Assembly: GCA_914767935.1 (NCBI GenBank)
Contig: OU612043.1
Coordinates: 120,003,690-120,067,689 of the forward strand
Source: Coremacera marginata
Taxonomy: Eukaryota; Arthropoda; Insecta; Diptera; Sciomyzidae
Length of the DNA stretch: 64,000 nt
Reading direction: 5' to 3'
In this document: positions 10,860 to 20,977 of the stretch, in pieces
Numbering within the stretch: position 1 is the stretch's first letter
Layout: each line of letters opens with the position of its first letter
Notes under the pieces: model-generated
Told to the model about the DNA's origin: nothing
Database searches by the model: none
Seen by the model: only the letters and a program-made list of their open reading frames with translations
Made by a program: the position numbers and the translations under genes

Positions 10860-12510
10860 CGTGAGGAACTAGAGGTATACCAGGGCAAGAAGGATGCACG
10901 AAAATTCTATCAACAGGTTAAACGTCTAACCCAAAGTGTCAAGCCGGAGCATCCACTTGTAGATCCACAATACGGATACACAGTGTGTGCTGAGATTGTG
11001 GAGACAGCACTTGTCCAATTTGCTTACTGGCGATGATTCCACCAATGCCGCCCATGGAGAGCGCAGTTCAGTGCCACCAATCAACGATGACGGAGTGGAA
11101 GTACCACCACCTAGCCATAAAGAGGTTCGAGTTACTATCCAATGACTCAAAAACAATAAAGTAGCGGGTGCTGACGGCTTGTCAGCTGAATTGTTTAAAA
11201 CCGGCGGCGATGAATTGATAAGGCGCATGCATCAGCTCATCAGCAAAATATGGCTAGCAGAAAGCATGCCCGACGATTGGAACCTCAATGTACTGTGCCC
11301 TATACATAAGAAAGGAGACCCTACATTCTGCGCCAGTTATAGAGGTATCAGTCTTATTTCCATCGCATATAAGGTTCTCTCAAGCGTACTGTGTGAAAGA
11401 TTAAAGCCGATTACGAAAACACTGATTGGACCTTATCAGTGTGGCTTTGGACCTGGAAAGTCCACCATAGAGCAGATTTTCACGCTACGATAAGTCCTGG
11501 AGAAAACCCACGACAATCAAATTGACACACACCATCTCTTGTGTGAGGGATTGCCTATACGCAACAATGTCTTAGTTCGGTATACCTGCAAAGTTGATTA
11601 GACTTTGCAGAATGACGTTGAGCAACACACGCAGCTCCGTCAAAGTAGAAAATGACCTCTCGGAAACATTATCATGGAGGGGATCGTACGAAACGCCGGT
11701 GTATATCGTAATGGAACCATTTTCTACAAAGGTGTCCAGCTCCTTGTGTACGCTGATGATATTGAAATTGTCGGCAGAACCAAGAGAGATGTTATCGCTG
11801 CTTTCGCCGCTATCAAAAAGGAATCAGCTAAAGTGGGTTTGACGGTAAATGAGAGTAAAACAAAGTATTTGCTGTCTACAAACAAGGGAGTGCGGCGTTT
11901 AGACTTCCACGTTTCATTCGACAGCTATTATTTTGAAGTATTCAAGGAGTTCGTATACCTTGGCACCACCATAAATACCAACAATGAAATCAGCCTGGAG
12001 ATAAAGCGAAGAACAATAATTGCTAATAGGTGCTACTACGGGCTCAGTAAGTAACTAAGTTCCAGAGCCCTCTCTCGATCGACAAAACTAACACTCTACA
12101 AGACGCTCGTTCTACCTGTTTTGCTTTATGGTGCTGAGGTATGGGTAGTTTTGCAAACTGACGCAGCCGCTCTGGGGGTGTTCGAGAGAAAATTTCTTCG
12201 CAAAATCTTCGGTCCTGTTCGAGTCGGCGATGACTGTCGCATCCGAATAAGCAACGAGCTGTATGAGCTCTACGAAGACATTGACGTAGTTCGGCGTATA
12301 AATGTGCAGCGACTACGCTGGCTGGGCCATGTCCAACACATGGACGACGAAGCTCCAGCGAAAAGGGTGCTCGAGGCGACGGTCACTGGCCAACGACGAC
12401 GAGGGAGACCATGTCTCCGATGGATGGACCAGGCTGAGGAAGCCCGAACCGCACATGGTGTATCCGATTGGAGAGGCGCACGCAAAGCAGAGGCGCCTGG
12501 CGAGAGCTGA
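10860..12510 (+). pseudogene. RTE reverse transcriptase and C-terminal domain (copy 1)
   Basis: RT begins with the LSAELFKTGGDELIRRMHQL region, followed by NVLCPIHKKGDPTFCASYRG and the PYQCGFGPGKST motif. The palm box is LLVYADDIEIVGRT (YADD). The C-terminal part has LYGAEVWV and a RRRGRPCLRWMDQ stretch, which is common in insect RTE elements. Frameshifts occur near 11490, 11600, 12050 and 12450. A deletion of the region encoding FRQGDP (present in copies 2 and 3) lies near 11670. The protein would be inactive. Confidence 0.85.
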
Positions 12511-12562
12511 TGAGGTCGGCCGAAACCCGGGCACGGGTTGTTACGGCCACCTAAGTAAGTAA

Positions 12563-12829
12563 GTTGTCGAAAGTAAGCTGCTGCGATAGCATCATATAAT
12601 AAAGTGCAGTAACATAATAGTTCAGAACATTTATTTCAAACAGACATTTTAATTTTATTTCATTTAAAGCGTCTTTGTTAAGACTTTCGGTTAAGCTTGT
12701 GATTAAAATTGTTTAAAAATACTTAAAATAAACTCTCTGAATCAAAAATTGAAATAAACATCATCATAATTCTATACAACGTTTTATTTATATTTGTTTG
12801 TGAGTTTGTCGCCTTAAATAGACTCTACA
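12563..12829. other. Unassigned stretch between RTE copies
   Basis: AT-rich sequence with no coding potential seen. It may be the continuation of the BEL/Pao remnant interrupted by RTE copy 1, but nothing in it proves this. Confidence 0.4.
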
Positions 12830-13462
12830 ATCTGCGCCAACTATTAAGGTGTTAGTCTTATTTCTTTCAAGCTACCAAGGTATTCTCAAGCGAACTGTGT
12901 GAAAGATTAGATCAGATTACAAAACACTGATTGGACCTTATCAGTGTGGCTTTCGAACTGAAAAATCCACCATAGATCAGATTTTCACACTACGACAAAT
13001 CCTCGAAAAAATCCTTTAAAACCAATTTGACACACATCATCTCTTTGTCAACATTATATGCAACATTGTCTAAGTTCGGTATCCCTGCAAAGTTTGTCTT
13101 TGTCCCGGTTTATACTTGTCAAGAATTGACGATCAAGTCTTGTGTTCGTTGGTGCGGGAATCTTAACAAGAGGGAAAGAAAAAATTGACCGTACCGTCAA
13201 TTGTTGGCAAATTCGTTTTGAGTTCGTTCGGAAAAGCGATGAGTGAAAGGAGCAATTGACAGTCAACTCTTAACGAGTGTAAATTGAATCGTCAAGTTTA
13301 AAAGGGAATATGCATAACTTGAACGGCAAGTCTTGACGAGTATAAACCGAGACTTTGCAGGATGACATTGAGCAACACATGTAGCTTCGTAAAGGTAAGA
13401 GATGACTTTTCCGAATTCTACAATACCGAAAGAGGTTTCAGACAAGGCGGTCCACTATCTTC
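12830..13462 (+). mobile_element. RTE fragment, interrupted by a MITE
   Basis: Nucleotide similarity to the RT part of the other RTE copies is clear. The piece starts at the segment around the IRL-SVLCERLK region, passes through the FGPGKST-like motif, and ends after the GFRQGDP equivalent. It lacks both ends of the element. A 250 bp inverted-repeat insert lies at 13103-13352, between the sequences flanking CTTTGCAG. Confidence 0.8.
13103..13352. mobile_element. MITE, 250 bp, 21 bp inverted ends
   Basis: The ends are TC(C/T)CGGTTTATACT(T/C)GTCAAG, inverted and differing at two positions. CTTTG directly flanks both ends (13098-13102 and 13353-13357), consistent with a 5 bp target duplication inside the RTE fragment. 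The intact RTE copies show a single CTTTG there. No coding capacity. The superfamily is not determined. Confidence 0.8.
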
Positions 13463-13478
13463 CCAGATAACAATTTCA

Positions 13479-13670
13479 CCTAAATAAGCCTTAAGTAAAG
13501 TTGTGTATAAGGAATTTATATAGGAAGAAGAATTTAAACTTTCTTGAACAATCTTTGAAACAAGTTTTATAAAAGGTCTATCCAAGGGAAAAAGACGTAT
13601 GAAATTATTTCCTTTATAAATTAACTTATATAAAGTTTGATCTAAGGTTTTTATTCAAGGCTTATTCAGG
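13479..13670. mobile_element. Small foldback element
   Basis: CCT(A/G)AATAAGCCTT(A/G)A occurs at 13479 and inverted at 13655, with two mismatches in 16 bp. The roughly 190 bp between is AT-rich and non-coding. This is probably a decayed MITE. Confidence 0.5.
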
Positions 13671-13796
13671 AAATCGGAAACTGAGAAAAAAAATGGAATT
13701 GTTGATTGTAATCTCCTTTTCAACGTTTCATCATTTCATTTTATTTAGCACAGAAAACTTATACATTTTAAAAATCTTTGTATATTTACCATGTCC

Positions 13797-13872
13797 CAAC
13801 CAGCACGGATTAAACTCGGATCCTTTGTATCGCCAGGAGCACGCTCTACCCACTCGTCTATTCAGGACATTT
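13797..13872 (-). repeat. tRNA-like / SINE-like sequence
   Basis: On the minus strand there is GTGGGTAGAGC (D-arm-like), a possible anticodon stem around 13830, and GAGTTTAATCC resembling a T-arm. Pairing in the acceptor stem is not evident. I read it as a tRNA-derived repeat or pseudogene, not a functional tRNA. Confidence 0.35.
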
Positions 13873-13914
13873 CTCGCGCGACGTTAAAATTTAATTAGTA
13901 TCTTTTTTGAACTG

Positions 13915-14127
13915 CCTTAAGCATGATAGAATGATTTACAAGGTAGCCTTGACATCAACCTTTTCTCTCACGAGCGGTGATCGGGAGTTGTCAAATCAAT
14001 ACAAAGTTTAGCTTGTCATCTGTTTTGCTACTTCTTCGTCCTCTCTTTTCAATGTGTTTTTAACAACTCCAAATTGCCAGCAGAACTGTCACTCCTACCT
14101 TGTAAATCATTATACCATGCCCTTAAG
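13915..14127. mobile_element. Inverted-repeat element, 32 bp arms
   Basis: Arms at 13915-13946 and 14095-14127 share AATGATTTACAAGGTAG and CTTAAG with one small indel and few mismatches. They flank about 150 bp of non-coding core. The structure fits a MITE; no target duplication is clear. Confidence 0.65.
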
Positions 14128-14190
14128 TACAATTTAATAAAGCTCTCGATTGCAATCATTTTATATATGCACTCAATTTCAACTCAATAT

Positions 14191-14265
14191 ATTGCCTCGG
14201 TAGCCCAGCGGTTAAAGGATACAGTTTATTAACAGATAGATCCACGGCTCAAGCCTGCACTCAGA
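14191..14265 (+). repeat. tRNA-like SINE head
   Basis: TAGCCCAGCGG fits a pol III box A, and GGCTCAAGCC about 45 bp further on is one base from a box B. An AT-rich tail follows. The arrangement suits a tRNA-derived SINE; folding into a cloverleaf is not evident. Confidence 0.4.
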
Positions 14266-14439
14266 CGAATTTTTTGTTTTTTATTATTGTAATAGTTTTT
14301 TTTTTATGAAGTGAATGGTTTTTTATTAATTTCAGGAATTTATAATGTTATTGTTTTCACAAGCTGAAACTTTGTTTATGCTTAGAAGCTTGAAAAAAAA
14401 ATCTTCTTGACTACTTCCTAAAATTCATCATTGAATAAA

Positions 14440-15060
14440 GGTAATGTTAGGTTAATCCAGCTGCCTCCTGGCGGACGCTCACATAGACCATTCTGGTCGT
14501 TAGTGGTACCGGGTGTAAGGATCCTGTAAGGCGTTTCTTAAAATCGGTAAAGATTTGCTTTGAGTTCGCAAATCTAAGGAGGGTTTTTGGAGAAATTATG
14601 GCCACATTTGTAGTGACAAGAAGGTCGGTGCAGGGTTGCAGGGTCTCAGCCGTGCCTGGTTCCTTGCACTTCCTACAGTTGTCACCCGCTGTTATGCCCA
14701 ACTTCTTCGCGTGACCAGTGAGGATACCCACTAGTGTGCAATCTCTGCGCGGTCGTGCCATGATAAACAGAGTAAGCTTTTCGCATCGTGAGTCACACAT
14801 GATTTTTGAGATTTTGCACGTTGTCGTATCTCTCCATCTACGACTCACTGCTTTTGAGGCCCTATCTGCGAGGTTTCTGTACAGCTTTTGTAGTGGGATT
14901 GGTACATGTTGATGGAATCTGATCCCATCCCGGCGCCGTCCTTTGGCAGTCTATCCGCCTTCTCATTTCCATCAATGCACCGGTGCACATAGGAAAAATT
15001 ATATGAAAATTACAAAAACGCGGGAGGTGATTCCCCATGATAAGGTGAGTAAAAAGCTGT
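14440..15060 (-). pseudogene. Non-LTR retrotransposon RNase H and C-terminal end
   Basis: Read on the minus strand: an RNase H tail with DGNEKADRL, then a region with RDCTLVGILTGHAKKLGI and CRKC, the usual end of RNase H-bearing non-LTR elements (I/LOA-type). Stops and a frame change near 14860 break it. The frame 14447-14848 is the longest piece. The RT and 5' parts are absent. The neighbour on the right is the second Transib-like pseudogene. Confidence 0.7.
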
Positions 15061-15369
15061 ACTGGGACGTGTTGCAAGCCGCCCCTGGGGAGCTAGAGGT
15101 GAAAAACTGAAAAATGAGGAGGTCTTTCCTTTTTACTCTTAATATCTTAACCGTTTTTCAAATTGATTAACATTTTGAAAAAAAAATTGAAAGGTCTTTA
15201 ATGTATTAGTAAAAATACTGGCATGGTGCTACAACAAGATACTTAAGATGCAGTTTAAAAATATGGCTTTTTTTTCTGTAAATTCAACGTTGAACCCAAG
15301 TTTCTTTAAAAAATGGAAATTTTCCTAGCTTTTGTTCAGTCTTTTTCTTCTTGCACAATTCTCTATTAT

Positions 15370-17195
15370 ATTTTAAACATTATTCTTACCTGAGAGCAGC
15401 TATTTTTCGTATGAAAGCGATTTTTCGATGTTACCACTTTTTCCATAGCACAGTACACTAAGAACACTTTCTCCACAAGTAAAACCAGCTTAAGTAAATA
15501 TAAAAATAAATATAAAGTTTTCTTGTGCCGCCAAGGCCTAAGGCTGCTAATGTGTGGATCTGAAGATAACAACAATCTGTTTATTACATTGAACATCACG
15601 GTTGCAATCAACCCTTGAAAATTTTAGAATAAATTTCCATCGATATTCACGAAAATGTTTGTTGCGAGCCTCAGCTGTCTCCTCCAACAACTGCTCGATG
15701 GGCACAACTGCGTGCTTTATCACTTGGGCACCATGTATAAGCACTTTGTGTATAATTGATGGCATGGGATGCCATCCATACAGATTTATATACATTTTAG
15801 CGGTGTCGTGAGCAAAAGCATCAAATTTATCAATGTCAATGTTGTTTCCACTCGAAATCACTTCCAAGATAATTTTAAATCGTTTTATTAAATCCAGATT
15901 GACACCAGTAATACGAGAAGAGCCTTCCGTATCAGCAAATAATCGTCGGAACGTGTTGCCATCATTCGAGTTGCCAACTCCGGTTTTCGGAATATCTACT
16001 AATAGTCCCATATATTCTTTGAAAGCCTTTTGAATCTTCTCTTTTCATTCTTTTACAATTTGCATTTCTTCGTCGGATCCTGCTTGCTACTTTTTCAAAG
16101 GCAATTTATAAGTTGAATGCAGAAGTGATTCGAAAAAGCGAATCCTTGCATGAAGTGTTGAGAGTCCGAACTTCAGAGCCTCTACATTAACTTGCTGAGT
16201 TGTGATTTTATTAAAATCTTTGGAAGTCTGTCCACAAATATAACATCTCATGGCAGATGTAGTATCAGTTGCAGTATTGCAGACTTTACCGTCTATCATT
16301 GTAAACACCATTTCATGTTTTATTTTGCCGGTTCCATTAGAACTAGTTACTTCTGTCTCTTTAAGGTGAGCAATTTGATTTTCAATGAATGTTATCTCAT
16401 CTTTGGTTGCCTCTTTAGATTCACTAATGAAGCGTATCCATATCGGCCTACAGAAAATGTAGGGGAAGAATGGACTGGGTTTTGTCATATGATTTTTCTC
16501 TGCTCTCCATCAATAATTACTACTAGCCTAAGAGGAACAAACGAGCTTTGAAAAATACTAGCATCACTGTCAGTGCTATCTTGAAATGTTTTCTTGAATT
16601 GTGTCTGCTTCGACCCGTCACACCACCATTATGAAATTAAAACCATATTTTGCTTCTCTTTCTCTGAACACGCCTCAACAACTTCTGCAATATATTTATA
16701 CAGACGTAACCCAGTGTGATCAAGCAGTGCTTGAAGTTCTATTGCGGCGCAAGTTTCATTTACTTCTATCGATTCCTTATATGGATAACATTCTTAATAA
16801 GCCTTTCTTATCAAAGGGTAGGAGGGGTAAACACTCTTGCTAGCACTTTGAATCACTTTATATTGTCTTTTAGTAAAGTCACTATTTGATACAAATATTG
16901 CTAGTGACTCTTGAGGTGTACATGTTCTTAACTGTCACTTGATTCGCAGGAGAAGAAATAATTCCACGAATTTCTTAGCTCTATTTGGAGGTCAGGCAAT
17001 TTCTTTAATTATTTTCGATACATTAGAATTCCCTGAAGTGCGCTGGCTAACGCTTGCTGTAAATGCCAACTCTTTAACAGCAATTTGCTTGCATAGCTTT
17101 CAGTTCTTCGACGCTTACTCCTGTCACATAACTCTTCGAAGGGTTTTGATAGTCGTCCCGCTTTCTGTCCACTATATTTGAAGCAGTGAGGTAAT
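15370..17195 (-). pseudogene. Transib/RAG1-core-like transposase, near complete but broken
   Basis: Order from the N-terminus (right) is: KAGRLSKPFEELCDRSKRRR near 17170, the ESLAIF segment near 16910, VYPSYPLIRKAY, and AAIELQALLDHT. Then comes WCDGS (the first catalytic Asp, as in RAG1 CDG). After it are SSFVPLRLVVIIDGE, FTMIDGKVCNTATDTTSAMRCYICGQTSKDF with a CxxC pair, and LHARIRFFESLLHS. Next are DGNTFRRLF, ITGVNLDLIKRF, LLEETAEARNKHFREYR (catalytic Glu region) and LLSSDPHISS. The open pieces are 15547-16011 and 16087-16488. At least four frameshifts or stops separate the rest. It is homologous to the deleted copy at 4026-5182. No terminal repeats were found. Confidence 0.75.
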
Positions 17196-17199
17196 TAAG

Positions 17200-18240
17200 T
17201 CGTGGCCTTAAGCCACGTTGCATTGTATTTTGAGAAAATCGTCTTTGAACTTGCCGCGATTTTCCATTTCTTATTGAATTGAAACTTAAAACTACTTAAA
17301 ACGCTCTTAATGAGACTTTTTTTTCTCAATCGAACATTTTGTTTTTACTGTTTTTCCTCCAACATAGAAAACTTTTCCTCGATTTTCTTTGCATTACAAT
17401 CTTGTAGATTGTCGTAAAATTCTCTTCGAGCATAAAAATTTTCATTTAATAACGAAACTGAAAACAGAATAATAAAACATTACTTTTTGAACGAATAAGC
17501 TGGAAATAAAAGTACACGCACATGGGAGTAAACAGGGATGAAGGGCACTTACTCCTTCCTCATGGACTTCAGAAAATTAGAAATTCCGATATTGTCAAAA
17601 AATTAAAAATACTAATACTTAGACATTTCCCCTCCCCTCCCCTTCACTGTTTAGCATTTTTGAAAATCCTGTAGACATGCACGCACATTGTAAAAAGTAT
17701 TATTCTGCGAAAAAGAATTATTATTTAAAACATACAAGTTCAAATGAAACAAAGGGTTCAAAGAAAGATTTAAAGTTAAAAAAATAAAAGATGCGGTAGC
17801 TGATTGTAAGTATTTTTTTATTGCGTAAATTTGTGTTTTTTCTTTTATTGTATAAGAATGCCAGTAGACTAAGGTTAATATTCATAAAAAATCATAGCTT
17901 ACTCAGGCTTAATTCATAAACAGAAAGACTATTATATAATGAGATTTTTATTAAAATTAATGCTCAAATGAGCCTCAATGAAAACCATTGCTAAACACAC
18001 AAAGAAAGCCCCAAATTATTTAATTATATTTTATCGCACAGTTCTTACCTTCCCTTTCTATAATTAATTGTTTTTTTTATTTATAACGCACAAAAACACA
18101 ATATTTGTTAAAAAAACACTCTGCTGCAATCACAGCGAGAACAAAGACACGACTGACTTCCGATGCGCAAATTCCAAAATGCGCAGTGCAAAAAATAGCA
18201 ATAGCGGAGGGGATTTCCCAGAATGCCACCCGACGGGCAA
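17200..18240. other. Unassigned AT-rich stretch
   Basis: Between the Transib-like pseudogene and the Gypsy LTR. The left part may be its 5' non-coding region. No coding potential or repeat is recognised. The piece ends GGGCAA directly before the LTR. Confidence 0.5.
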
Positions 18241-18805
18241 TGTAATGGTGCTATCATAGCCACCACATGCCACCACAACATAACTTATTCTTATTATCTT
18301 TGTTTCAGTTATTATTTGTTTCTTTCCTTCGCTCTCCACGTCGCGTCTATTAATGCATGTTGATCGAAAGCAAGTCAAGTGCTTTGAGTAGATGTCGCGA
18401 CCACGGAAATATAAAATTGGCTTGCACGCTGACCTAGTGACTGCAGCATGTGCAAGCGCTGCACTATTTTCGATTGGTTTGTGGAACGGTAACAAAACAA
18501 AACAAAATATCACTCAATTAAATGTTGTAAAATTGAGTGAAAATAAATTATGGGAAGGAGTTACTAAATTGTAAGAAAATTAATATTAGTTTTTTTCAAT
18601 ATAAAAACCCAAACGATTTAAAATAAAGATTAGATTTTGGCAAGACACCAAGATCTTTTTTTGATTCTAACATTTACGACTCAGAGCGGCATTTTTACCA
18701 TAGTCATAAAATGCCAAATTAGTTTGATAAAGAAAAGGAAAATATTTTTAATTTTGACTTAACTGAACAGCACACCTTTAACCATCTTATACCGAATCCT
18801 TTACA
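18241..18805 (+). repeat. Gypsy 5' LTR
   Basis: 565 bp, TG...CA ends. It is alignable to the 3' LTR over most of its length, with about 10% differences. It has a 166 bp block (18398-18563) absent from the 3' LTR, and lacks a block of about 24 bp present there. Confidence 0.85.
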
Positions 18806-18818
18806 TGGCGATCCTGCG
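18806..18818 (+). other. Gypsy primer binding site
   Basis: TGGCGATCCTGCG starts one base after the 5' LTR. It resembles the TGGCGA-type sites of insect Gypsy elements that use tRNA-Arg; the exact tRNA is not certain. Confidence 0.5.
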
Positions 18819-19083
18819 TTTTTTTAACCGGAAAAGAAAGAAAAAAGCTCCTCGGAAAAATTGCCCATAAGAAGAGAAGCTACGGGCGATAAACACTAAA
18901 AAATGGGATGGTTCGGAATTAAAGAAACCATAACAATAAACAACAACAGCAGCAGCGACGCAAACACTATAATAAGTTTGAACTCAATTGGTTTCATAAT
19001 AATTGTATAAATATATTGGATAAATTACCATTATAAAAATTATTTTAGAAAACAGCTCATTAGGAGCGTTAATTCTAATAATA

Positions 19084-19347
19084 ATGTATAAAATCAAAAT
19101 AAAAAAAATTTTGAATTATTATAAAATTACTAACATGTTACAATTCGGAACCATCAGCAAATATCAAGGAGGTTATGGTATCTTGTTTAAAAAACACTGC
19201 GCTGTATGTCAAAATAAAATAATTGGCATAGGAAAAATAATATATGTTTCGAATAAAGAAAAATCATGGCATCGTGAATGTTTCCGATGCGATATTTGTA
19301 GAATTAACCTGATCAAAGTAGGATTTGAAGAAAATAAAGCAATATAG
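19084..19347 (+). CDS. ORF with TM-like start and LIM-type zinc finger
   Basis: 87 codons between the Gypsy PBS and gag. The frame is open upstream: codons before the ATG add SSLGALILII, so residues around the start form a hydrophobic segment followed by a basic KIKIKKILNYYK stretch, as at the end of a Gypsy envelope. Residues 38-70 carry CxxC, 20 residues, then HRECFRCDIC, that is H-x2-C-x2-C-x2-C. This is the signature of the first three quarters of a LIM domain. A TAG stop comes at 19345; past it, in frame, a YQYC could supply the next ligand. No Gypsy leader I know of carries such an ORF. Either host-exon capture or chance is possible. Confidence 0.45.
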   Translation: MYKIKIKKILNYYKITNMLQFGTISKYQGGYGILFKKHCAVCQNKIIGIGKIIYVSNKEKSWHRECFRCDICRINLIKVGFEENKAI

Positions 19348-19380
19348 TTATATCAATATTGTAGTAGAATAACAAATAAA

Positions 19381-19732
19381 TTTCACTAAACTTTTAAGTA
19401 AGCGAATACATTAAAGCCTTAATAAAACAGCTTTCTGTATAATGGAAATAAAATCACTACAGGAATTACTATCAGAATTAAAAAAATCACCAAATAGACA
19501 ATATAGTAAGGAGTATATAGAAATAAAGCTCGCAAAAATATATACGTGGAAGCAATCATTGCAAAAGGATTTAGATAAGAAAGATTTCAAGGATAGACTT
19601 CACAGATTTAATGAGTTAGAAGAGAAAACAAGAGGATTTTTAAAAGAAAAAGAAATAATAGACGAGAATTCAAGTAATATCATAAACAAAATGCCAACCT
19701 TTAATTTAGAAGAAGCTTTAAAAACAAATAAA
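19381..19732 (+). repeat. Gypsy leader/gag start, tandem unit A (352 bp)
   Basis: The unit begins TTTCACTAAAC and holds a short leader, then an ATG at 19442 and 99 codons of gag N-terminus (MEIKSLQELL start, EEALKTNKFH end, stop). Units B (19733-19856 plus 28751-28978) and C (28979 onwards) repeat it with a period of exactly 352 bp once BEL and one target duplication are removed. Confidence 0.9.
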
Positions 19733-19741
19733 TTTCACTAA
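19442..19741 (+). pseudogene. Gypsy gag N-terminal fragment (unit A)
   Basis: 99 residues, rich in Lys and Glu and predicted to be helical. They match the first part of the gag at 29040 (QSLQKDLDKKDFKDRLH). The frame stops where the 352 bp unit repeats. It is a duplicate of the gag start, not an independent gene. Confidence 0.8.
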
Positions 19742-19856
19742 ACTTTTAAGTAAGCGAATACATTAAAGCCTTAATAAAACAGTCTTCTGTATAATGGAAA
19801 TAAAATCACTAGAGGAATTACCATCAAAATTAAAAAAATCACCAAATAGACAATAT

Positions 19857-20435
19857 TGTACGGGTTCAGGGCCACTGAACTCGCACGTTTTCCTGGCTAT
19901 GAAGAGTCAATTTTCATGGTCAGAGAATCGTGCATTTCAAGGTTTTGAATCAGTACATTTCCATCGAAAAAACAACCTTGGTCTTGAACACGAGTAAACT
20001 CAACGTAATAAAGTAAGAACAAAAAACAGTTCAACCAGAGCATAGAAATATGACTCTTTTGTTTTGCTTATTTTCGTAAGCTCGTCAAATATGCTGACGA
20101 ATCAACTCATGGCCAAGGTTGTTTTTTGTGCATACAGAAATATGCACTTATATTTTAAGTCAATTTTGTTTATGTATTTTTACATATTTCATCGATTTTA
20201 TTTGTTAATATTTACTGTATATTGTATTGATTTTCGCCTATAAAAGGGCGAAAAGACTTTAATAAAAGGTGAGTACGTGTTTTACAATCAAACCGAGTGT
20301 TTCTTATAATCAAAACTTTCCAGCTCCACAAACAGTTCAAGTGCTGTTTGTGACAACAAACTTAAAACCATAGTCCAAGTTTATGTGCTTGGGTCTATAA
20401 CCAAACTAAAATAAATCCAAACGCGGGTTTAAACA
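19857..20435 (+). repeat. BEL 5' LTR
   Basis: TGTACGGG start, AAACA end. It contains a TATAAAAG box at 20239 and an AATAAA signal at 20261. Five differences from the 3' LTR. Confidence 0.95.
20239..20246 (+). promoter_or_regulatory. BEL LTR TATA box
   Basis: TATAAAAG within CGCC..GGGCG, about 22 bp before AATAAA (20261). It is repeated at the same place in the 3' LTR. This is probably the core promoter that starts the genomic transcript. Confidence 0.6.
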
Positions 20436-20436
20436 T

Positions 20437-20452
20437 TGGCGCCCCCGGGTGG
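20437..20452 (+). other. BEL primer binding site
   Basis: TGGCGCCCCCGGGTGG one base after the 5' LTR. It has the TGG start expected for pairing with the 3' end of a tRNA; which tRNA I cannot say. Confidence 0.7.
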
Positions 20453-20536
20453 ACTCACACGCCACCAAATCAACTGTAATCAAACTCCTGTCTTCTTTTC
20501 ACCAAATAAACAAAATCCTGCTGGGTTTCTTCAAAA

Positions 20537-20977
20537 ATGGCTACTTTCCAACAGACCTTGGAAGTGCAAAAGGGAGTTGGAGAAGAAATACAAAATCTGA
20601 TCAAAAACTTCAAGAAGGATTCACCACAAAGGAAAACGACCACAAGTTATTTCAATGAGCGACTGCAGCGTCTCACAAAATATTGGGAAGAGTTTGAAGA
20701 ACACGACAGTGAGCTTCGAACACTTACTAATCAGCCCATGGAGCATGACTATTTCACCACAGGATACTATGAGAAAATCAACAATTTAGCAACCAGCTAT
20801 ATCAATATTTATCAAGAAGAAGTCCATCGCTTAGAAACATTAAGCAAGGATTCTACAGGGAAAGAAGTAGGCTTTTCCACCTCAGCAACAGCAACAGAGC
20901 AACGATCTGATTCAGCCGCTGCTCCTCACAGTATCCATCATTCGATTCATCGGCAGCAACAAACCTTACCAAGATGA
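20537..20977 (+). CDS. BEL gag, N-terminal part
   Basis: 146 residues starting MATFQQTLEVQKG. Mostly helical, Gln- and Glu-rich, ending in a His/Gln-rich tail. Its stop overlaps the ATG of the next frame in ATGA at 20974-20977. BEL gag is normally one frame, so a frameshift mutation is the simplest reading; a coupled restart is possible. The product would be the start of the structural protein of the particle. Confidence 0.7.
   Translation: MATFQQTLEVQKGVGEEIQNLIKNFKKDSPQRKTTTSYFNERLQRLTKYWEEFEEHDSELRTLTNQPMEHDYFTTGYYEKINNLATSYINIYQEEVHRLETLSKDSTGKEVGFSTSATATEQRSDSAAAPHSIHHSIHRQQQTLPR

Larger units (their letters stand above)
9323..12562 (+). mobile_element. RTE non-LTR retrotransposon, copy 1
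   Basis: This is the longest of four RTE copies in the window. It includes a 5' leader not present in copies 2 and 3, an apurinic-type endonuclease, RT and a C-terminal domain, and ends in CTAAGTAAGTAAG, the AAGT tail shared with copy 3. It carries several frameshifts and stops, so it is inactive. The 5' boundary is approximate and I could not find a target duplication. It appears to be inserted near the end of the BEL/Pao remnant. Confidence 0.85.

Noticed and set aside
13797..13872. Functional tRNA gene
   Set aside because: D-arm and T-arm resemblance only; no acceptor stem pairing and imperfect boxes.
15449..15456. CACAGTAC next to the second Transib-like gene as a possible element end
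   Set aside because: No matching inverted CACAGTAC with a 5 bp duplication was found on the right side, and transposase-like coding may run past it.
18130..18513. 127-codon minus-strand frame
   Set aside because: It overlaps the Gypsy LTR, and the same frame appears at the 3' LTR; an LTR by-product.
20974..20977. ATGA overlap as proof of coupled translation in gag
   Set aside because: BEL gag is normally one frame, so a single frameshift explains it more simply.
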